The notes under the pieces are model-generated. The model saw only the letters and a list, made by a program, of their open reading frames with translations, did not search any database and was not told the DNA's origin. A DNA stretch of 53,133 nt from positions 1 through 53,133 of the forward strand of contig JAIQES010000028.1 in NCBI GenBank assembly GCA_020073705.1, written 5' to 3'. The stretch comes from Terriglobia bacterium (GTDB taxonomy: Bacteria; Acidobacteriota; Terriglobia; Acidiferrales; UBA7541). Positions 41,958 to 52,225 of the stretch are shown here, piece after piece. The translations under genes and the position numbers were made by a program. Positions within the stretch are counted from its first letter, which is position 1. Every line of letters starts with the position of its first letter.

Positions 41958-42491
41958 TTAACCAGCCCGGCAAAGCTTGAGGAAACGCTCCAAGGCAGGA
42001 GACAGCGAAGTCAGAATGCGCAAGTCTTTTTGTGCGAAGTCCGGTCCGGAGTCGGACGCGGACTGGCCCTTGCGCGATATCTGGATGACGCCCACGACGT
42101 TGCTGCCATCCATGATCGGAGCGCTCATGATCTTGTGGATGAGTTCTTCTCGGCGACGGCCGAGAGGCACGCCTTCGAATACGGTCGCATGGCGTGACGC
42201 GCTGAAATTGTTGATCAATTCGGCCTTCCGTTCCCGCGCGGTACGCGCCGCCAGAGCGCTCGTGCTGGTCAAAGGGATGGTGCCCACAACGGCCAATTTT
42301 TCGGGGATGACAAACCTGAGGGTCTTGTTCTTTGGGTTGAGCGTGAGAATCGCCACTTCGTCGGAAGCGACGCCGAAAAGTTTTGCCAAGGTCTGCGCCA
42401 GTTGTGCGAGCCCCTCCGTACCGGGTGTTTGGCCAGAACGAACCATGGCGTCCACCAGAGACCCGAGTTCTGTCACTTGCCGCTCGATCAT
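41958..42491 (-). CDS. GAF domain protein
   Basis: A 177-residue cytoplasmic protein made almost entirely of one GAF-like sensory domain. After a short N-terminal helix (residues 1-35) come the beta strands VAILTLNPKNKTLRFVIPE, the loop with LTSTSALAARTARERKAELINN cut at its helix, and the late strands MSAPIMDGSNVVGVIQISRKG that typify GAF domains. A C-terminal helix ends the protein. No kinase, cyclase or DNA-binding domain is attached, so it probably binds a small ligand and acts on a partner elsewhere. It is adjacent to the polyamine genes on the same strand but 334 bp away, and divergent from the sdh operon. Confidence 0.78.
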   Translation of the reverse strand: MIERQVTELGSLVDAMVRSGQTPGTEGLAQLAQTLAKLFGVASDEVAILTLNPKNKTLRFVIPEKLAVVGTIPLTSTSALAARTARERKAELINNFSASRHATVFEGVPLGRRREELIHKIMSAPIMDGSNVVGVIQISRKGQSASDSGPDFAQKDLRILTSLSPALERFLKLCRAG

Positions 42492-42575
42492 GAATACGCT
42501 CCAACGACGATTCAGGCTTGGCCATTATATCCAGAACTAGCGCCGCATTTTTGCAAAATTCTTATTTATGTTGTC

Positions 42576-42604
42576 TTGAAATCTTGTGGAGAATTACCTA
42601 TACT
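42576..42604 (+). promoter_or_regulatory. sdh operon promoter
   Basis: TTGAAA (42576-42581), 17 bp, TATACT (42599-42604): a strong sigma-70 type promoter about 200 bp before the first sdh gene. Confidence 0.7.
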
Positions 42605-42802
42605 GTCGCTTCTGTTCAAGCTGGGTCGGAGCCAGGATGCCCGCGACTGAAGTCGACGCAACATCACAAGAGCGCAGTACCGTCCGCTTGGCGGGCAATT
42701 CGCCTGCGGCGCGGATGGGCCAAGCGTAGGTGACGCGGCCATCGCGGTTTTGATCCTTAGGCGTACCAGCGATTCATAATTAATCATTGTTAGGAGGATT
42801 TC
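42605..42802 (+). other. Long 5' leader of the sdh operon
   Basis: If the promoter at 42576-42604 is used, the sdh mRNA has a leader of about 190 nt. It contains small hairpins and ends with the ribosome site TTAGGAGGATTTC. No known riboswitch consensus and no terminator was found in it. Confidence 0.4.
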
Positions 42803-43582
42803 ATGGCTCAGGTTGACGTTCCACTGGTGCGCTCGCGGTTTGGAGAAACCTCGCGAGCGGATCATTGGTGGGTACAGCCAGTCGCTGTTTTTCTCGGACT
42901 CTCCGCCTTCATAGTCTATTCCACCTGGGCTGCACTGCAAGGCCAGCATTACCGATTCGGCGCATATCTCTCGCCAATGTATTCACCGGAATTGTTTGGG
43001 GATCCCCTGCACGCCTGGTTCGGAGCAAAAGCATCGTGGATGCCAGCGTGGGTCACTGGGGCGATGCTTATCCTTTGGGCTCCTGGCGGGTTCCGGGTGA
43101 CGTGTTATTACTATCGCGGAGCCTATTACAAGGCTTTTTGGGCAGACCCTCCCTCCTGCACTGTGGGCGAACCCCGCAAGACATATCTCGGTGAGCGGTC
43201 GTTTCCCTTGATTATTCAGAATATCCATCGGTACTTCATGTACCTTGCGTTGGCGATTCTGGTCATTCTTGCGCGCGACGCGTGGGATGCTCTTTGGTTT
43301 GACGGTCACTTCGGCATCGGCGTCGGCACACTCGTCCTAGTGACGAATGTGGTGCTGCTGAGCTGCTATACGTTCGGGTGCCACTCGCTTCGCCATCTTG
43401 TCGGAGGAATTCGCGACCGGATTTCGGGAGCGCCGGTCCGTAAGCAGGCCTACGATTGCGTCAGTTGCCTCAATCGCCGCCATATGCTTTTTGCGTGGTG
43501 CAGCCTTTTCTGGGTCGCGTTTTCAGACCTTTACGTTCGGATGTGCTCGATGGGCGTGTGGAGCGATTGGAGGATCTTCTAG
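42803..43582 (+). CDS. sdhC: Succinate dehydrogenase membrane (cytochrome b) subunit
   Basis: A 259-residue integral-membrane subunit that anchors the flavoprotein and iron-sulfur subunits and should carry heme b and the quinone site. Five or so hydrophobic segments are visible (for example residues 27-45, 77-92, 144-160 and 173-191), with candidate heme histidines in ADHWWVQP, QNIHRYFMYLAL and FGCHSLRHLVGG. The single long subunit resembles the large cytochrome b type rather than separate small SdhC and SdhD. It is identified mainly by its place directly before sdhA and sdhB; similarity to known anchors is limited. ATG 42803 follows TTAGGAGGATTTC. The stop overlaps the sdhA GTG by one base. 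Confidence 0.85.
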   Translation: MAQVDVPLVRSRFGETSRADHWWVQPVAVFLGLSAFIVYSTWAALQGQHYRFGAYLSPMYSPELFGDPLHAWFGAKASWMPAWVTGAMLILWAPGGFRVTCYYYRGAYYKAFWADPPSCTVGEPRKTYLGERSFPLIIQNIHRYFMYLALAILVILARDAWDALWFDGHFGIGVGTLVLVTNVVLLSCYTFGCHSLRHLVGGIRDRISGAPVRKQAYDCVSCLNRRHMLFAWCSLFWVAFSDLYVRMCSMGVWSDWRIF

Positions 43583-45393
43583 TGGCTGAGTACTTGACGC
43601 ATGAGCACGATGTTCTGGTCATTGGAGCTGGAGGCGCCGGTCTGCGGGCTGCGGTGGAAGCTTCGGCTGCTGGTGTTAAAGTCGCCCTCGTTTCGAAATC
43701 TCTACTCGGCAAAGCGCATACCGTAATGGCCGAAGGCGGGATCGCCGCCGCGCTTGCGGACGTCGACGATAGGGATAACTGGCGCGTCCACTTCGCCGAC
43801 ACGATGCGTGGTGGCCAATACGTGAATAGCTGGCGAATGGCCGAGCTGCACGCCAAAGAGGCGCCAGCGCGCGTCCGGGAGTTGGAAGCGTGGGGCGCGG
43901 TGTTCGATCGCACGGTCGATGGCCGGATCCTGCAACGAAACTTCGGCGGCCACCGGTATCCGCGACTAGCGCATGTGGGTGACCGCACAGGTCTGGAGAT
44001 GATCCGCACCTTGCAGGACCACGGGATACACCTCGGTCTAGACGTTTTCATGGAGCATACGATCCTGATCTTGCTGAAGGACGGCGATCGCGTGGTGGGC
44101 GCGTTTGGATACGACCGGGAGCGCGGGAGATTTCATCTTTTCCGCGCCAAAGCGGTGGTGTTGGCAACAGGCGGCGTTGGCAGGGCTTATAAAATCACGA
44201 GCAATAGCTGGGAGTACACGGGCGACGGTCACTCGCTCGCCTATCATGCTGGAGCGGCGCTGACCGACATGGAATTCTTGCAGTTCCATCCGACCGGAAT
44301 GATCTGGCCGCCCAGCGTTCGCGGACTTCTGATCACCGAAGCAGTACGCGGTGAGGGGGGAGTGCTTCGTAACAAGGACGGACGGCGGTTTATGTTCGAT
44401 GACATTCCACCACTATACGCAAATCAAACTGCGGACAACGAAGAGGAAGGGTGGCGATATGTGCAAGGGGACAAGAACGCGCGCCGTCCGCCGGATCTGC
44501 TCACCCGCGACCATGTTGCCCGTTGCATTCGGCGTGAGGTGCGAGAGGGACGCGGGAGCCCGCATGGAGGCGTTTTCCTCGACATCGCTTGGATTAAAGA
44601 GAAAATTCCCAACGCCGCTGAACACATCAAGAAGAAGCTGCCAAGCATGTATCACCAATTTAAGCAACTGGCGGACATCGACATCACGCAGGTGCCGATG
44701 GAGGTGGGCCCGACGACACACTACATGATGGGCGGCGTTCGCGTAGACCCCGATTCTCAGATGGCCAGTGTGCCCGGGCTATTTGCAGCCGGAGAATGCG
44801 CGGCGGGACTGCATGGCGCGAACCGCCTGGGAGGAAATTCGCTGTCGGACCTTGTGGTGTTCGGCAAGCGGGCAGGCGAATATGCGGCGCGCTTCGCCAA
44901 GAACAACTCGTTGGGTAAGGTGAATCCAGAGCAACTCGCGGTAGCAGAGCGAGGGGCGCTGAAACCGTTCGAACGTGAAGGTGCGGAAGGGCCGTATGCA
45001 GTTCAATACGCACTGCAGGCCATGATGCAGGATCTAGTGGGCATCGTTCGTCAGGAACAGGAAATGTTGCAGGCGCTTGATCACATTCAAGAGTTGAAAG
45101 CGCGCACCGGGCGCGTCGGCGTGTCGGGGCATCGCGAATACAATAACAGCTGGCATACCGCGATTGATTTGAACAATCTGCTGACAGTGTCGGAAATCAT
45201 CACCAGGGCGGCCCTCGAGCGAAAGGAAAGTCGGGGAGCCCATTTCCGTGAAGATTATCCTGCCAAGGACGAGCAGTTCGGCCAGCTTAACATCGTGATC
45301 CAGAAGGGCGCAGACGGTGAGGTGCAGTTGCGGCGAGAGCCGATCCCACCGATGCCTGCGGAGCTAAAGCAAATCATTCAGGAGATGAAGTAA
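43582..45393 (+). CDS. sdhA: Succinate dehydrogenase/fumarate reductase flavoprotein subunit
   Basis: Oxidises succinate to fumarate with covalently bound FAD. GTG 43582 is chosen: it overlaps the sdhC stop (TAGTG), follows GGAGG at 43570-43574, and gives the family N-terminus HDVLVIGAGGAGLRAAV; an in-frame ATG at 43456 would lie inside sdhC. The protein is 603 residues. GKAHTVMAEGGIAAAL carries the histidine for the covalent FAD link, QFHPTGM the substrate threonine region, and GECAAGLHGANRLGGNSL the second FAD motif. The C-terminal domain includes the family tyrosine- and arginine-rich helices. It is joined to sdhB by TAATG. Confidence 0.96.
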   Translation: MAEYLTHEHDVLVIGAGGAGLRAAVEASAAGVKVALVSKSLLGKAHTVMAEGGIAAALADVDDRDNWRVHFADTMRGGQYVNSWRMAELHAKEAPARVRELEAWGAVFDRTVDGRILQRNFGGHRYPRLAHVGDRTGLEMIRTLQDHGIHLGLDVFMEHTILILLKDGDRVVGAFGYDRERGRFHLFRAKAVVLATGGVGRAYKITSNSWEYTGDGHSLAYHAGAALTDMEFLQFHPTGMIWPPSVRGLLITEAVRGEGGVLRNKDGRRFMFDDIPPLYANQTADNEEEGWRYVQGDKNARRPPDLLTRDHVARCIRREVREGRGSPHGGVFLDIAWIKEKIPNAAEHIKKKLPSMYHQFKQLADIDITQVPMEVGPTTHYMMGGVRVDPDSQMASVPGLFAAGECAAGLHGANRLGGNSLSDLVVFGKRAGEYAARFAKNNSLGKVNPEQLAVAERGALKPFEREGAEGPYAVQYALQAMMQDLVGIVRQEQEMLQALDHIQELKARTGRVGVSGHREYNNSWHTAIDLNNLLTVSEIITRAALERKESRGAHFREDYPAKDEQFGQLNIVIQKGADGEVQLRREPIPPMPAELKQIIQEMK

Positions 45394-46142
45394 TGGCGAC
45401 CGCAACGTTTCGCATCTGGCGTGGAGAAAAAGGCGGAGGAGAATTTCGAGATTACTCTACCGAAATCACTGATGGGATGGTGGTGCTCGACGCCGTGCAC
45501 CAGATCCAAGCCGAGCAAACAGGAGACCTCTCCGTCCGATGGAACTGTAAAGCGGGGAAGTGCGGCTCCTGCTCCGCGGAAATCAACGGAATGCCGAAGC
45601 TGATGTGCATGACGCGTCTAAATTCGCTTCCGCTCCAACAACCAGTGACGATCGAACCGATGAAGACTTTCCCGCACATAAGGGATTTGGTTACGGACGT
45701 TTCCTGGAATTTTCGGGTGAAGGAGCGTATTGCAAAGTTCAAGCCGCGCCGTCCCGACGCACCGGACGGGACATGGCGTACGGCGCAGGTGGACGCCGAT
45801 CGCGTCCAGGAGTTTCGGAAATGTATTGAGTGTTTTCTTTGCCAGGACGTCTGCCACGTGCTGCGCGACCATCACATGCACGAAGAATTCATCGGGCCGC
45901 GTTTTCTCGTCTATACGGCCGCACTGGAAATGCAACCCCTGGATGAAGGCGATCGCTTGCAGGATCTGAAATCGCAGTTCGGCATCGGGCTATGCAATAT
46001 AACGAAGTGCTGCACGAAGGTGTGCCCCGAAAACATCACGATCACCGACAATGCGATCATTCCCCTGAAGGAACGTGTCGTGGATCGCTACTATGATCCG
46101 CTGGGGAAATTGTTCCGTATGTTCAGCCCGCGCGGAACCTAG
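45393..46142 (+). CDS. sdhB: Succinate dehydrogenase iron-sulfur subunit
   Basis: Passes electrons from FAD to the membrane quinone through three iron-sulfur centres. The 249-residue protein shows the [2Fe-2S] cysteines in CKAGKCGSCSAEINGM with MC after it, and two ferredoxin-like sets, CIECFLCQDVCHV and CNITKCCTKVCPENI, for the [4Fe-4S] and [3Fe-4S] centres. The start ATG 45393 overlaps the sdhA stop by one base (TAATG). It ends the operon. Together with mdh and icd about 3-5 kb away, this gives three TCA-cycle functions in 9 kb. Confidence 0.96.
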   Translation: MATATFRIWRGEKGGGEFRDYSTEITDGMVVLDAVHQIQAEQTGDLSVRWNCKAGKCGSCSAEINGMPKLMCMTRLNSLPLQQPVTIEPMKTFPHIRDLVTDVSWNFRVKERIAKFKPRRPDAPDGTWRTAQVDADRVQEFRKCIECFLCQDVCHVLRDHHMHEEFIGPRFLVYTAALEMQPLDEGDRLQDLKSQFGIGLCNITKCCTKVCPENITITDNAIIPLKERVVDRYYDPLGKLFRMFSPRGT

Positions 46143-46262
46143 GCCGGAGTGACCCGTCAGGCTATCTGGCAGGTTCTGTTCGGCTTGTTTTCAAGGTAGC
46201 CCGGCCGCGCTTCACCGTTCGTCGGCGAGCGGCGGCACACGGATTGTCGCCTATTTCCTTCC

Positions 46263-46523
46263 ATGCTTAAGCACACTGACGACATTTTCTCGCGGGCGCG
46301 CCAAATTCAGTTTTCCAGTATCGTCGTCGGTGCACACGCTGACACTCCTCAGCGATTCCTGTTCGATCATAAGGCAGCGTCGAAATTCCCGAAGATTACA
46401 GAGACGCTGCTGCGGCGCGGGTGTTCGGAGCCGGGTATACCGAAGATCCTGGGTGAGCATACGCTTCGCATGACGGCCGAAAGGGAACGGGTCGCCTGCG
46501 CTTTACAGGCCGGGAAATGCTAG
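46263..46523 (+). pseudogene. Internally deleted membrane dipeptidase (M19) remnant
   Basis: An 86-codon frame joins what look like the two ends of an M19 (renal dipeptidase type) protein: the N-terminal RQIQFSSIVVGAHADTPQRF, with its metal-site H-x-D, and the C-terminal KITETLLRRGCSEPGIPKIL followed by GEHTLR. A normal enzyme has about 300 residues between them; here they are fused in frame near residues 36-42. All other metal ligands and the barrel are missing, so no dipeptidase activity is possible. Assignment rests on my recognition of both family ends. Confidence 0.65.
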
Positions 46524-46580
46524 TCAGAGACGGAAAATCACGGCATAATGTTGGCCGTCACTCTCGAATGGAGAAACTAC

Positions 46581-47327
46581 ATGCGCCACCACAATAAGAT
46601 CCTAATCCTTGCATGTCTTTCGATTACGGTTTCAGCATCCGCACAGGGCCAGACCGCCAACAAGGCTCCCGCGAAGATGCCGGAAATGGCATCTCAGGCG
46701 CCCGGCGCAACGAAGGCCGCTCCTTTTGATCCGGCGCTGCTACAGCCTGCGACGCTACGTGCGAAAGCCCCTGAGGTTTATGAGGTCAAGTTCGTTACGA
46801 CAGCGGGGGACTTTGTGATCAGAGTCACGCGTGCGTGGGCGCCGGCCGGAGCCGACCGTTTCTATAACCTTGTTCTCCATCATTTCTACGATGGGGCCAG
46901 TTTCTTCCGCGTCCTGCCGGGATTCATGGCTCAGTTTGGCCTAAGTCCATACCCTGAAGTTTCGAGGGCGTGGGACCAGGCCGCCATCAAGGACGATCCT
47001 GTCGTGAAAAGCAATCACCGCGGGTACATCTCTTTCGCGATGGCGGGACCAAATACGCGGACGACACAGGTGTTCATTAATTACGGCAATAACGAACGCC
47101 TGGACAGCAGTGGGTTTTCAGCTTTCGGGATGGTCACCGATGGTATGAAAGTCGTGGATAAATTCTATAGCGGCTACGGCGAAGGCGCTCCGGGGGGTCA
47201 TGGCCCGAGTCAGGGGCTGATCGCGAATCGTGGACGTTCGTATCTCGAGCAGGACTTTCCGAAGCTCGATAGCATCAAGACCGCAACGTTGGTCCCTGCT
47301 GCGGAAAAGCAACCTGAGGCCCAGTGA
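46581..47327 (+). CDS. Exported cyclophilin-type peptidyl-prolyl isomerase
   Basis: Catalyses cis-trans isomerisation of prolyl bonds, probably assisting folding in the periplasm. ATG 46581 is preferred to an in-frame ATG at 46548 because it follows TGGAG and gives a signal peptide (HNKILILACLSITVSASAQG). After a proline- and alanine-rich linker (about residues 25-60) comes the cyclophilin domain: VTTAGDFVIRV, FYDGASFFRVLPGFMAQFG with the catalytic arginine, GYISFAMAGPNTRTTQVFIN, and FSAFGMVTDGMKVVDKFYSG with its usual GxV. About 248 residues. It appears monocistronic and sits between the dipeptidase remnant and the GT39 gene. Confidence 0.93.
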   Translation: MRHHNKILILACLSITVSASAQGQTANKAPAKMPEMASQAPGATKAAPFDPALLQPATLRAKAPEVYEVKFVTTAGDFVIRVTRAWAPAGADRFYNLVLHHFYDGASFFRVLPGFMAQFGLSPYPEVSRAWDQAAIKDDPVVKSNHRGYISFAMAGPNTRTTQVFINYGNNERLDSSGFSAFGMVTDGMKVVDKFYSGYGEGAPGGHGPSQGLIANRGRSYLEQDFPKLDSIKTATLVPAAEKQPEAQ

Positions 47328-47438
47328 CGAGGGCCAGAATAACAGGATAACGAGACCGAAACCGTTTCCATGATTGATCGCGTTCCTTTCCGCTGATTTA
47401 CCTTTGACGGATTCCTGGATGTAGGATCGGCTCGAAAT

Positions 47439-49052
47439 ATGGGATTTGTGGGCCTGCGAAAGACGGGAATGGTAGTCCCAGAATCTTTGGGCGCCGTGGC
47501 GCAGGTACGTGCGGAGCGCCTCGCCGGAGGCGCGTGGCTCGAAAGAGATCAGGCAGTAGCCGTCTGCTTTGCAATCACCGCTTGCGTTGTTCACTTCTTG
47601 TTTAACGGCCGTTATGGTTATTTCCGAGACGAGCTCTACTACGTGGCTTGCGGGCAACATCTTGCCTGGGGATACGTGGACCAGGCCCCGCTGATCGCCG
47701 TGGTGGCGCGATTGTCGCGTGCGCTTTTCGGTGACTCACTCCACGCACTGCGGTTTTTCCCGGCCTTGTCTTCGGGCGCGAAGATCCTCCTGACGGGCTG
47801 GATGGTCCATGAACTGGGTGGACGCCGCTGCGCGCAAGTGCTGGCTGGTACGGCGATGCTGTTATGCCCCATCTATCTGACCATGGACAACTTCCTTTCC
47901 ATGAACGCCTTTGAACCCGTGCTGTGGATGCTTTGCGCGGCGATCGCCCTTCGAATTGTCAAAACAGGCCATCAACGACTTTGGCTGTTGTTCGGGCTGG
48001 TAGCGGGGATCGGGATATTGAACAAGCATTCGATGCTTTTTTTTGGATTTGGATTGTTTCTTGCGCTGCTGGTGACCCGGCAGCGGCGCGTGTTGCGCGG
48101 GATGTGGATTTGGGCTGGGGGACTGCTTGCGTTTGCGATTTTTCTGCCGAACCTGATTTGGGAGATCCATAACCACTGGCCCACGATCGAGATCCTCCGA
48201 AATGTGGACCGCGTCAAGAACGCGCACGTGTCCTGGCTTGAGTTTATTGCCCAGCAGGCGCTATTGGTGCATCCGTTGGGCACGCCAATTTGTCTGGCAG
48301 GGCTGTGGTATTTTCTGCGGAGTCGCGAGGGTGATGCGTACCGCTTTCTTGGATGGACTTACGTGTTCCTCCTCCTCCAGTTTCTGATTTTTCGAGGGCG
48401 CATTTATTATCTGGCTCCGGCATACCCCATGCTTTTTGCCGCAGGTGCGGTGGCGATCGAGGCGTCGATCGAGCGCCACGGCAGGAATTGGATCAAAACG
48501 GCGATCCTTGCTCCTCTCGCCGTAGGTGGCCTGGTCGCAACGCCGCTGGCCTTGCCGATCCTCCCCCTGGACGCCGCTGTCGCATACGCCAATTTCTGGG
48601 ACGTGAAACGCGTTCGAGTGGAGAGCGAATCGAGCGGGAAATTGCCCCAGCTTTACGCGGACATGATGGGATGGCCGCAGCAAGTGAAAGTTGTTGCAGG
48701 TGTTTTTCGGTCGCTGCCGGCGGAGGACCAGCCGAAAGCAGCGATACTCGCCAAAAACTATGGCGAAGCGGGCGCCATTGATTATTTCGGGCCGTCCTAC
48801 GGGCTGCCGAACGCGATCAGCGCACACAACAACTACTACCTCTGGGGGCCTCAGCAATACACAGGTGAAGTGGTGATCAGCGTGGGGTTTCCGATCGGGG
48901 AGTTGCAGCCGATTTTTGGGCGCATCGAGCCAGCCGCGGCCATTTGGAACGAGTACGCGATACCCAGCGAAAACAATTTGCCGATTTATATCTGCCGGGA
49001 GCCGAAGATGACGCTCCGAAACGCCTGGGCGCGGCTGAAATTCTATGGATAA
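47439..49052 (+). CDS. GT39-like membrane glycosyltransferase
   Basis: A 537-residue polytopic inner-membrane protein of the ArnT/PMT (dolichyl-phosphate-mannose-protein mannosyltransferase) GT-C superfamily, expected to move a sugar from a polyprenyl-phosphate donor onto lipid or protein at the periplasmic face. The catalytic acidic pair is in GYFRDELYYVACGQHLAWGYV cut here to its family core RDELYY, followed by DQAPL. About ten TM helices span residues 40-410, and a soluble C-terminal domain follows (about 415-537). The N-terminal 35 residues are not hydrophobic, and the true start may be internal. It converges on mdh with a 32-bp gap. Acceptor and sugar are unknown. Confidence 0.88.
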   Translation: MGFVGLRKTGMVVPESLGAVAQVRAERLAGGAWLERDQAVAVCFAITACVVHFLFNGRYGYFRDELYYVACGQHLAWGYVDQAPLIAVVARLSRALFGDSLHALRFFPALSSGAKILLTGWMVHELGGRRCAQVLAGTAMLLCPIYLTMDNFLSMNAFEPVLWMLCAAIALRIVKTGHQRLWLLFGLVAGIGILNKHSMLFFGFGLFLALLVTRQRRVLRGMWIWAGGLLAFAIFLPNLIWEIHNHWPTIEILRNVDRVKNAHVSWLEFIAQQALLVHPLGTPICLAGLWYFLRSREGDAYRFLGWTYVFLLLQFLIFRGRIYYLAPAYPMLFAAGAVAIEASIERHGRNWIKTAILAPLAVGGLVATPLALPILPLDAAVAYANFWDVKRVRVESESSGKLPQLYADMMGWPQQVKVVAGVFRSLPAEDQPKAAILAKNYGEAGAIDYFGPSYGLPNAISAHNNYYLWGPQQYTGEVVISVGFPIGELQPIFGRIEPAAAIWNEYAIPSENNLPIYICREPKMTLRNAWARLKFYG

Positions 49053-49084
49053 GGTTTGAGCCGCGCCTCAGCGGGGATTCCGCG

Positions 49085-50038
<954 letters not shown>

Positions 50039-50106
50039 CTATTCCACTCAAGATAGATTTAGGTACTTGGCTTTCTTGTCCGTACAGCAGCCTGCAAGTG
50101 CAGCCG

Positions 50107-51528
50107 CTACTTGGCCACAGCTTGCATCTGCATATTTTCGATAATCGCGGTCGCAAATTCCGAAGTGTGCAACTTCGTCGCGCCTTCCATCAAGCGTTCG
50201 AGATCGTACGTGACGCGCTTCTGGCCGATCGTGCGCTCAATCCCGGCTTCGATCAGCCGTCCCGCCTCCGGCCAACCCATGAAGTCAAACATCATCACAC
50301 CCGAGAGCATCACCGAACTTGGGTTGATGACATCTTTGTCGGCATACTTCGGCGCGGTGCCGTGCGTGGCCTCGAAAACGCCGAATCCGTCGCCGATATT
50401 CGCGCCCGGCGCCATGCCCAATCCTCCAATTTGAGCGGCGCAGGCATCGGAAATGTAGTCACCGTTCAAGTTGGGTGCGGCGAGCACATCGTATTCGTCG
50501 GCGCGCGTCACCACCTGCTGGAAAATCGAGTCCGCGATGCGATCGTTGATCATGAGCTTTTGCTTCCACTTGCCCTGCCCGTGCGTCGCATAAATCTTAT
50601 CCAGCACCGACTTCACTTCGTCGCAGATGGATTTGCGGAAAGCTTCGGTCGCCCGGTCGAGTCCCGGCTCGATCATAGCGGCGTTCAGCTCGATGGTAAG
50701 TTGAGGGTTGCGATCGCGATTATCAATGATCCAGCTCTCGCGCTCGGTGACAACTTCGTTGCGGAATTCGTCCTTCGCCAGTTCGTAGCCCCAATCGCGG
50801 AACGCGCCTTCGGTGAACTTCATGATATTGCCCTTGTGCACGAGGGTTACGACGCGCCGCTTGTGATCGAGCGCGTATTGAATCGCGCGGCGGACCAGCC
50901 GCTTTGTTCCCGTGGGCGAAATCGGCTTGATGGCCACGCCGGAATCGGCGCGGATTTGCTTCGGCCCTCCACCCAGCATTTCCTTGTTGAGGAAGTCGAG
51001 CAGTTTTTTTGCCTCGGGCGTGCCGGATTTCCACTCGATTCCCATGTACACATCTTCGGTGTTCTCACGGTAGATAACAACGTTCATCCGCTCGGGATGC
51101 TTCACCGGAGAAGGAACCCCGGCGAAATAGCGCACCGGGCGCACACAGGCGTAGAGATCAAGAAGCTGCCGCAAGGCGACGTTCAGCGAGCGGATTCCGC
51201 CGCCGACCGGGGTTGTCAGAGGTCCCTTAATTGCTATGCGAAAATCGCGGATGGCATCGACGGTTTCGTCGGGAAGCCACTGCTTGAATTCGTTAAACGC
51301 CTTCTCTCCCGCGAAAACCTCATACCAAACCAGCTTGCGCTTGCCGCCGTAGGCCCGCTCGACCGCGGCGTCAAAGACGCGCCGCGATGCTTTCCAAATG
51401 TCACGCCCGGTGCCGTCGCCCTCGATAAAGGGAATGATGGGCCGGTCAGGTACCTGAAATGCCCCGCCTGTGTACTCGATTGGTTTTCCGTCTTGCGGGA
51501 TAGGCCTGCCGTTATACGATTGCTTCAT
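50107..51528 (-). CDS. icd: Isocitrate dehydrogenase (NADP-dependent)
   Basis: Oxidative decarboxylation of isocitrate to 2-oxoglutarate. The protein is 473 residues from ATG 51528, which is preceded by AAGGGG; a longer frame exists but runs through the promoter and terminator region and has no homology. Visible motifs are the substrate loop [17 protein letters not shown] with the serine phosphorylated by AceK in enteric bacteria, [31 protein letters not shown], and [15 protein letters not shown], which binds cofactor. The 473-residue length is longer than E. coli Icd (416), with the extra part spread over internal insertions. A TTATAT or TATTCT hexamer near 51560-51580 (minus strand) may be its -10 box. 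Confidence 0.96.
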   Translation of the reverse strand: MKQSYNGRPIPQDGKPIEYTGGAFQVPDRPIIPFIEGDGTGRDIWKASRRVFDAAVERAYGGKRKLVWYEVFAGEKAFNEFKQWLPDETVDAIRDFRIAIKGPLTTPVGGGIRSLNVALRQLLDLYACVRPVRYFAGVPSPVKHPERMNVVIYRENTEDVYMGIEWKSGTPEAKKLLDFLNKEMLGGGPKQIRADSGVAIKPISPTGTKRLVRRAIQYALDHKRRVVTLVHKGNIMKFTEGAFRDWGYELAKDEFRNEVVTERESWIIDNRDRNPQLTIELNAAMIEPGLDRATEAFRKSICDEVKSVLDKIYATHGQGKWKQKLMINDRIADSIFQQVVTRADEYDVLAAPNLNGDYISDACAAQIGGLGMAPGANIGDGFGVFEATHGTAPKYADKDVINPSSVMLSGVMMFDFMGWPEAGRLIEAGIERTIGQKRVTYDLERLMEGATKLHTSEFATAIIENMQMQAVAK

Positions 51529-51550
51529 GTCTATGCCCCTTAGTAGGTTG

Positions 51551-52216
51551 TCACGCCAAGCATATAAGTGGGAGAGAATAACACAGTCGGCGGGTCCGCG
51601 ACAGCGCGAAACAACAGTTTGAAACAAAGACGGCGCGGGCCATGATTCGAAAGAAAAGCGCCCCGACAGGATCGGGGCGCTTTGCACATCGCGGGGCAGC
51701 CTCATTCACGCCGGAGGCAAAGGCGATCTCCCGGTGAAACAGCACCGCGCTCACCCGGGGGAAAAGGGCTGCGACGAAAAGCGCGATGGCCACTGCGTAT
51801 GCCGCCGTGACGACGAGGTCCGTTCGGGAGAGGGAATACACGCTCCCCCACAGAATTCCGAATGCGTCCTTTGACGGGACCCCGGCCTTGTAGATCACGG
51901 CAAACGCAAGCCCGATGGTGAGGACCATGAAGAACGTCGCAGCATATCCAAGAGTCAGGCCTGATTCCCGGGCCACCCGGGCGATGGCGATGATGGCCAG
52001 CACATCAAGAGCGAGGCCGGCGAAAAGCGGGTCCACGTGAAGGGCGAGCCCGACCGCGGCGCCGAGCAGGGCCGCATGCATGAGCGTGAAGCGCAGGGTA
52101 ACGAGATTCAGCCGAAGGATGAATACCCCGGCCATCGGGAAGAAACAGCCGGCGATGACGAGGGCAAGGAATCCCCTGAGGATGGGCGGATACGAGAACG
52201 CCTGGGCGATGTTCAC
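51551..52216 (-). CDS. Metal-type ABC transporter permease, C-terminally truncated
   Basis: The frame encodes 221 residues. Residues 1 to about 173 look like the ABC-3 (ZnuB/MntB-type) permease, from [20 protein letters not shown] through [18 protein letters not shown] to [13 protein letters not shown], with five to six TM helices. After residue about 173 (near 51698) similarity stops, and the remaining 48 residues ([15 protein letters not shown] and onward) are the translation of a terminator hairpin and the icd upstream region. A full permease needs roughly 90-100 more residues, including the last TM helices, so it is probably not functional. The start lies 9 bp after the ATPase stop. Zinc, manganese or iron are likely substrates of the intact parent. 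Confidence 0.8.
   Translation of the reverse strand: MNIAQAFSYPPILRGFLALVIAGCFFPMAGVFILRLNLVTLRFTLMHAALLGAAVGLALHVDPLFAGLALDVLAIIAIARVARESGLTLGYAATFFMVLTIGLAFAVIYKAGVPSKDAFGILWGSVYSLSRTDLVVTAAYAVAIALFVAALFPRVSAVLFHREIAFASGVNEAAPRCAKRPDPVGALFFRIMARAVFVSNCCFALSRTRRLCYSLPLICLA
51649..51683 (-). terminator. Minus-strand intrinsic terminator upstream of icd
   Basis: A perfect 12-bp stem (51655-51666 with 51672-51683; core GCGCCCCGA/TCGGGGCGC, 5-base loop), followed on the minus strand by TTTTCTTTC. It must end a gene or RNA transcribed toward icd, yet the only upstream reading frame, the truncated permease, passes straight through it. Confidence 0.85.
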
Positions 52217-52225
52217 CCTGTGAGC

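Noticed and set aside
50098-51543. Long plus-strand frame (481 codons) opposite icd
   Set aside because: It mirrors the whole isocitrate dehydrogenase gene on the other strand and shows no domain; a shadow frame.
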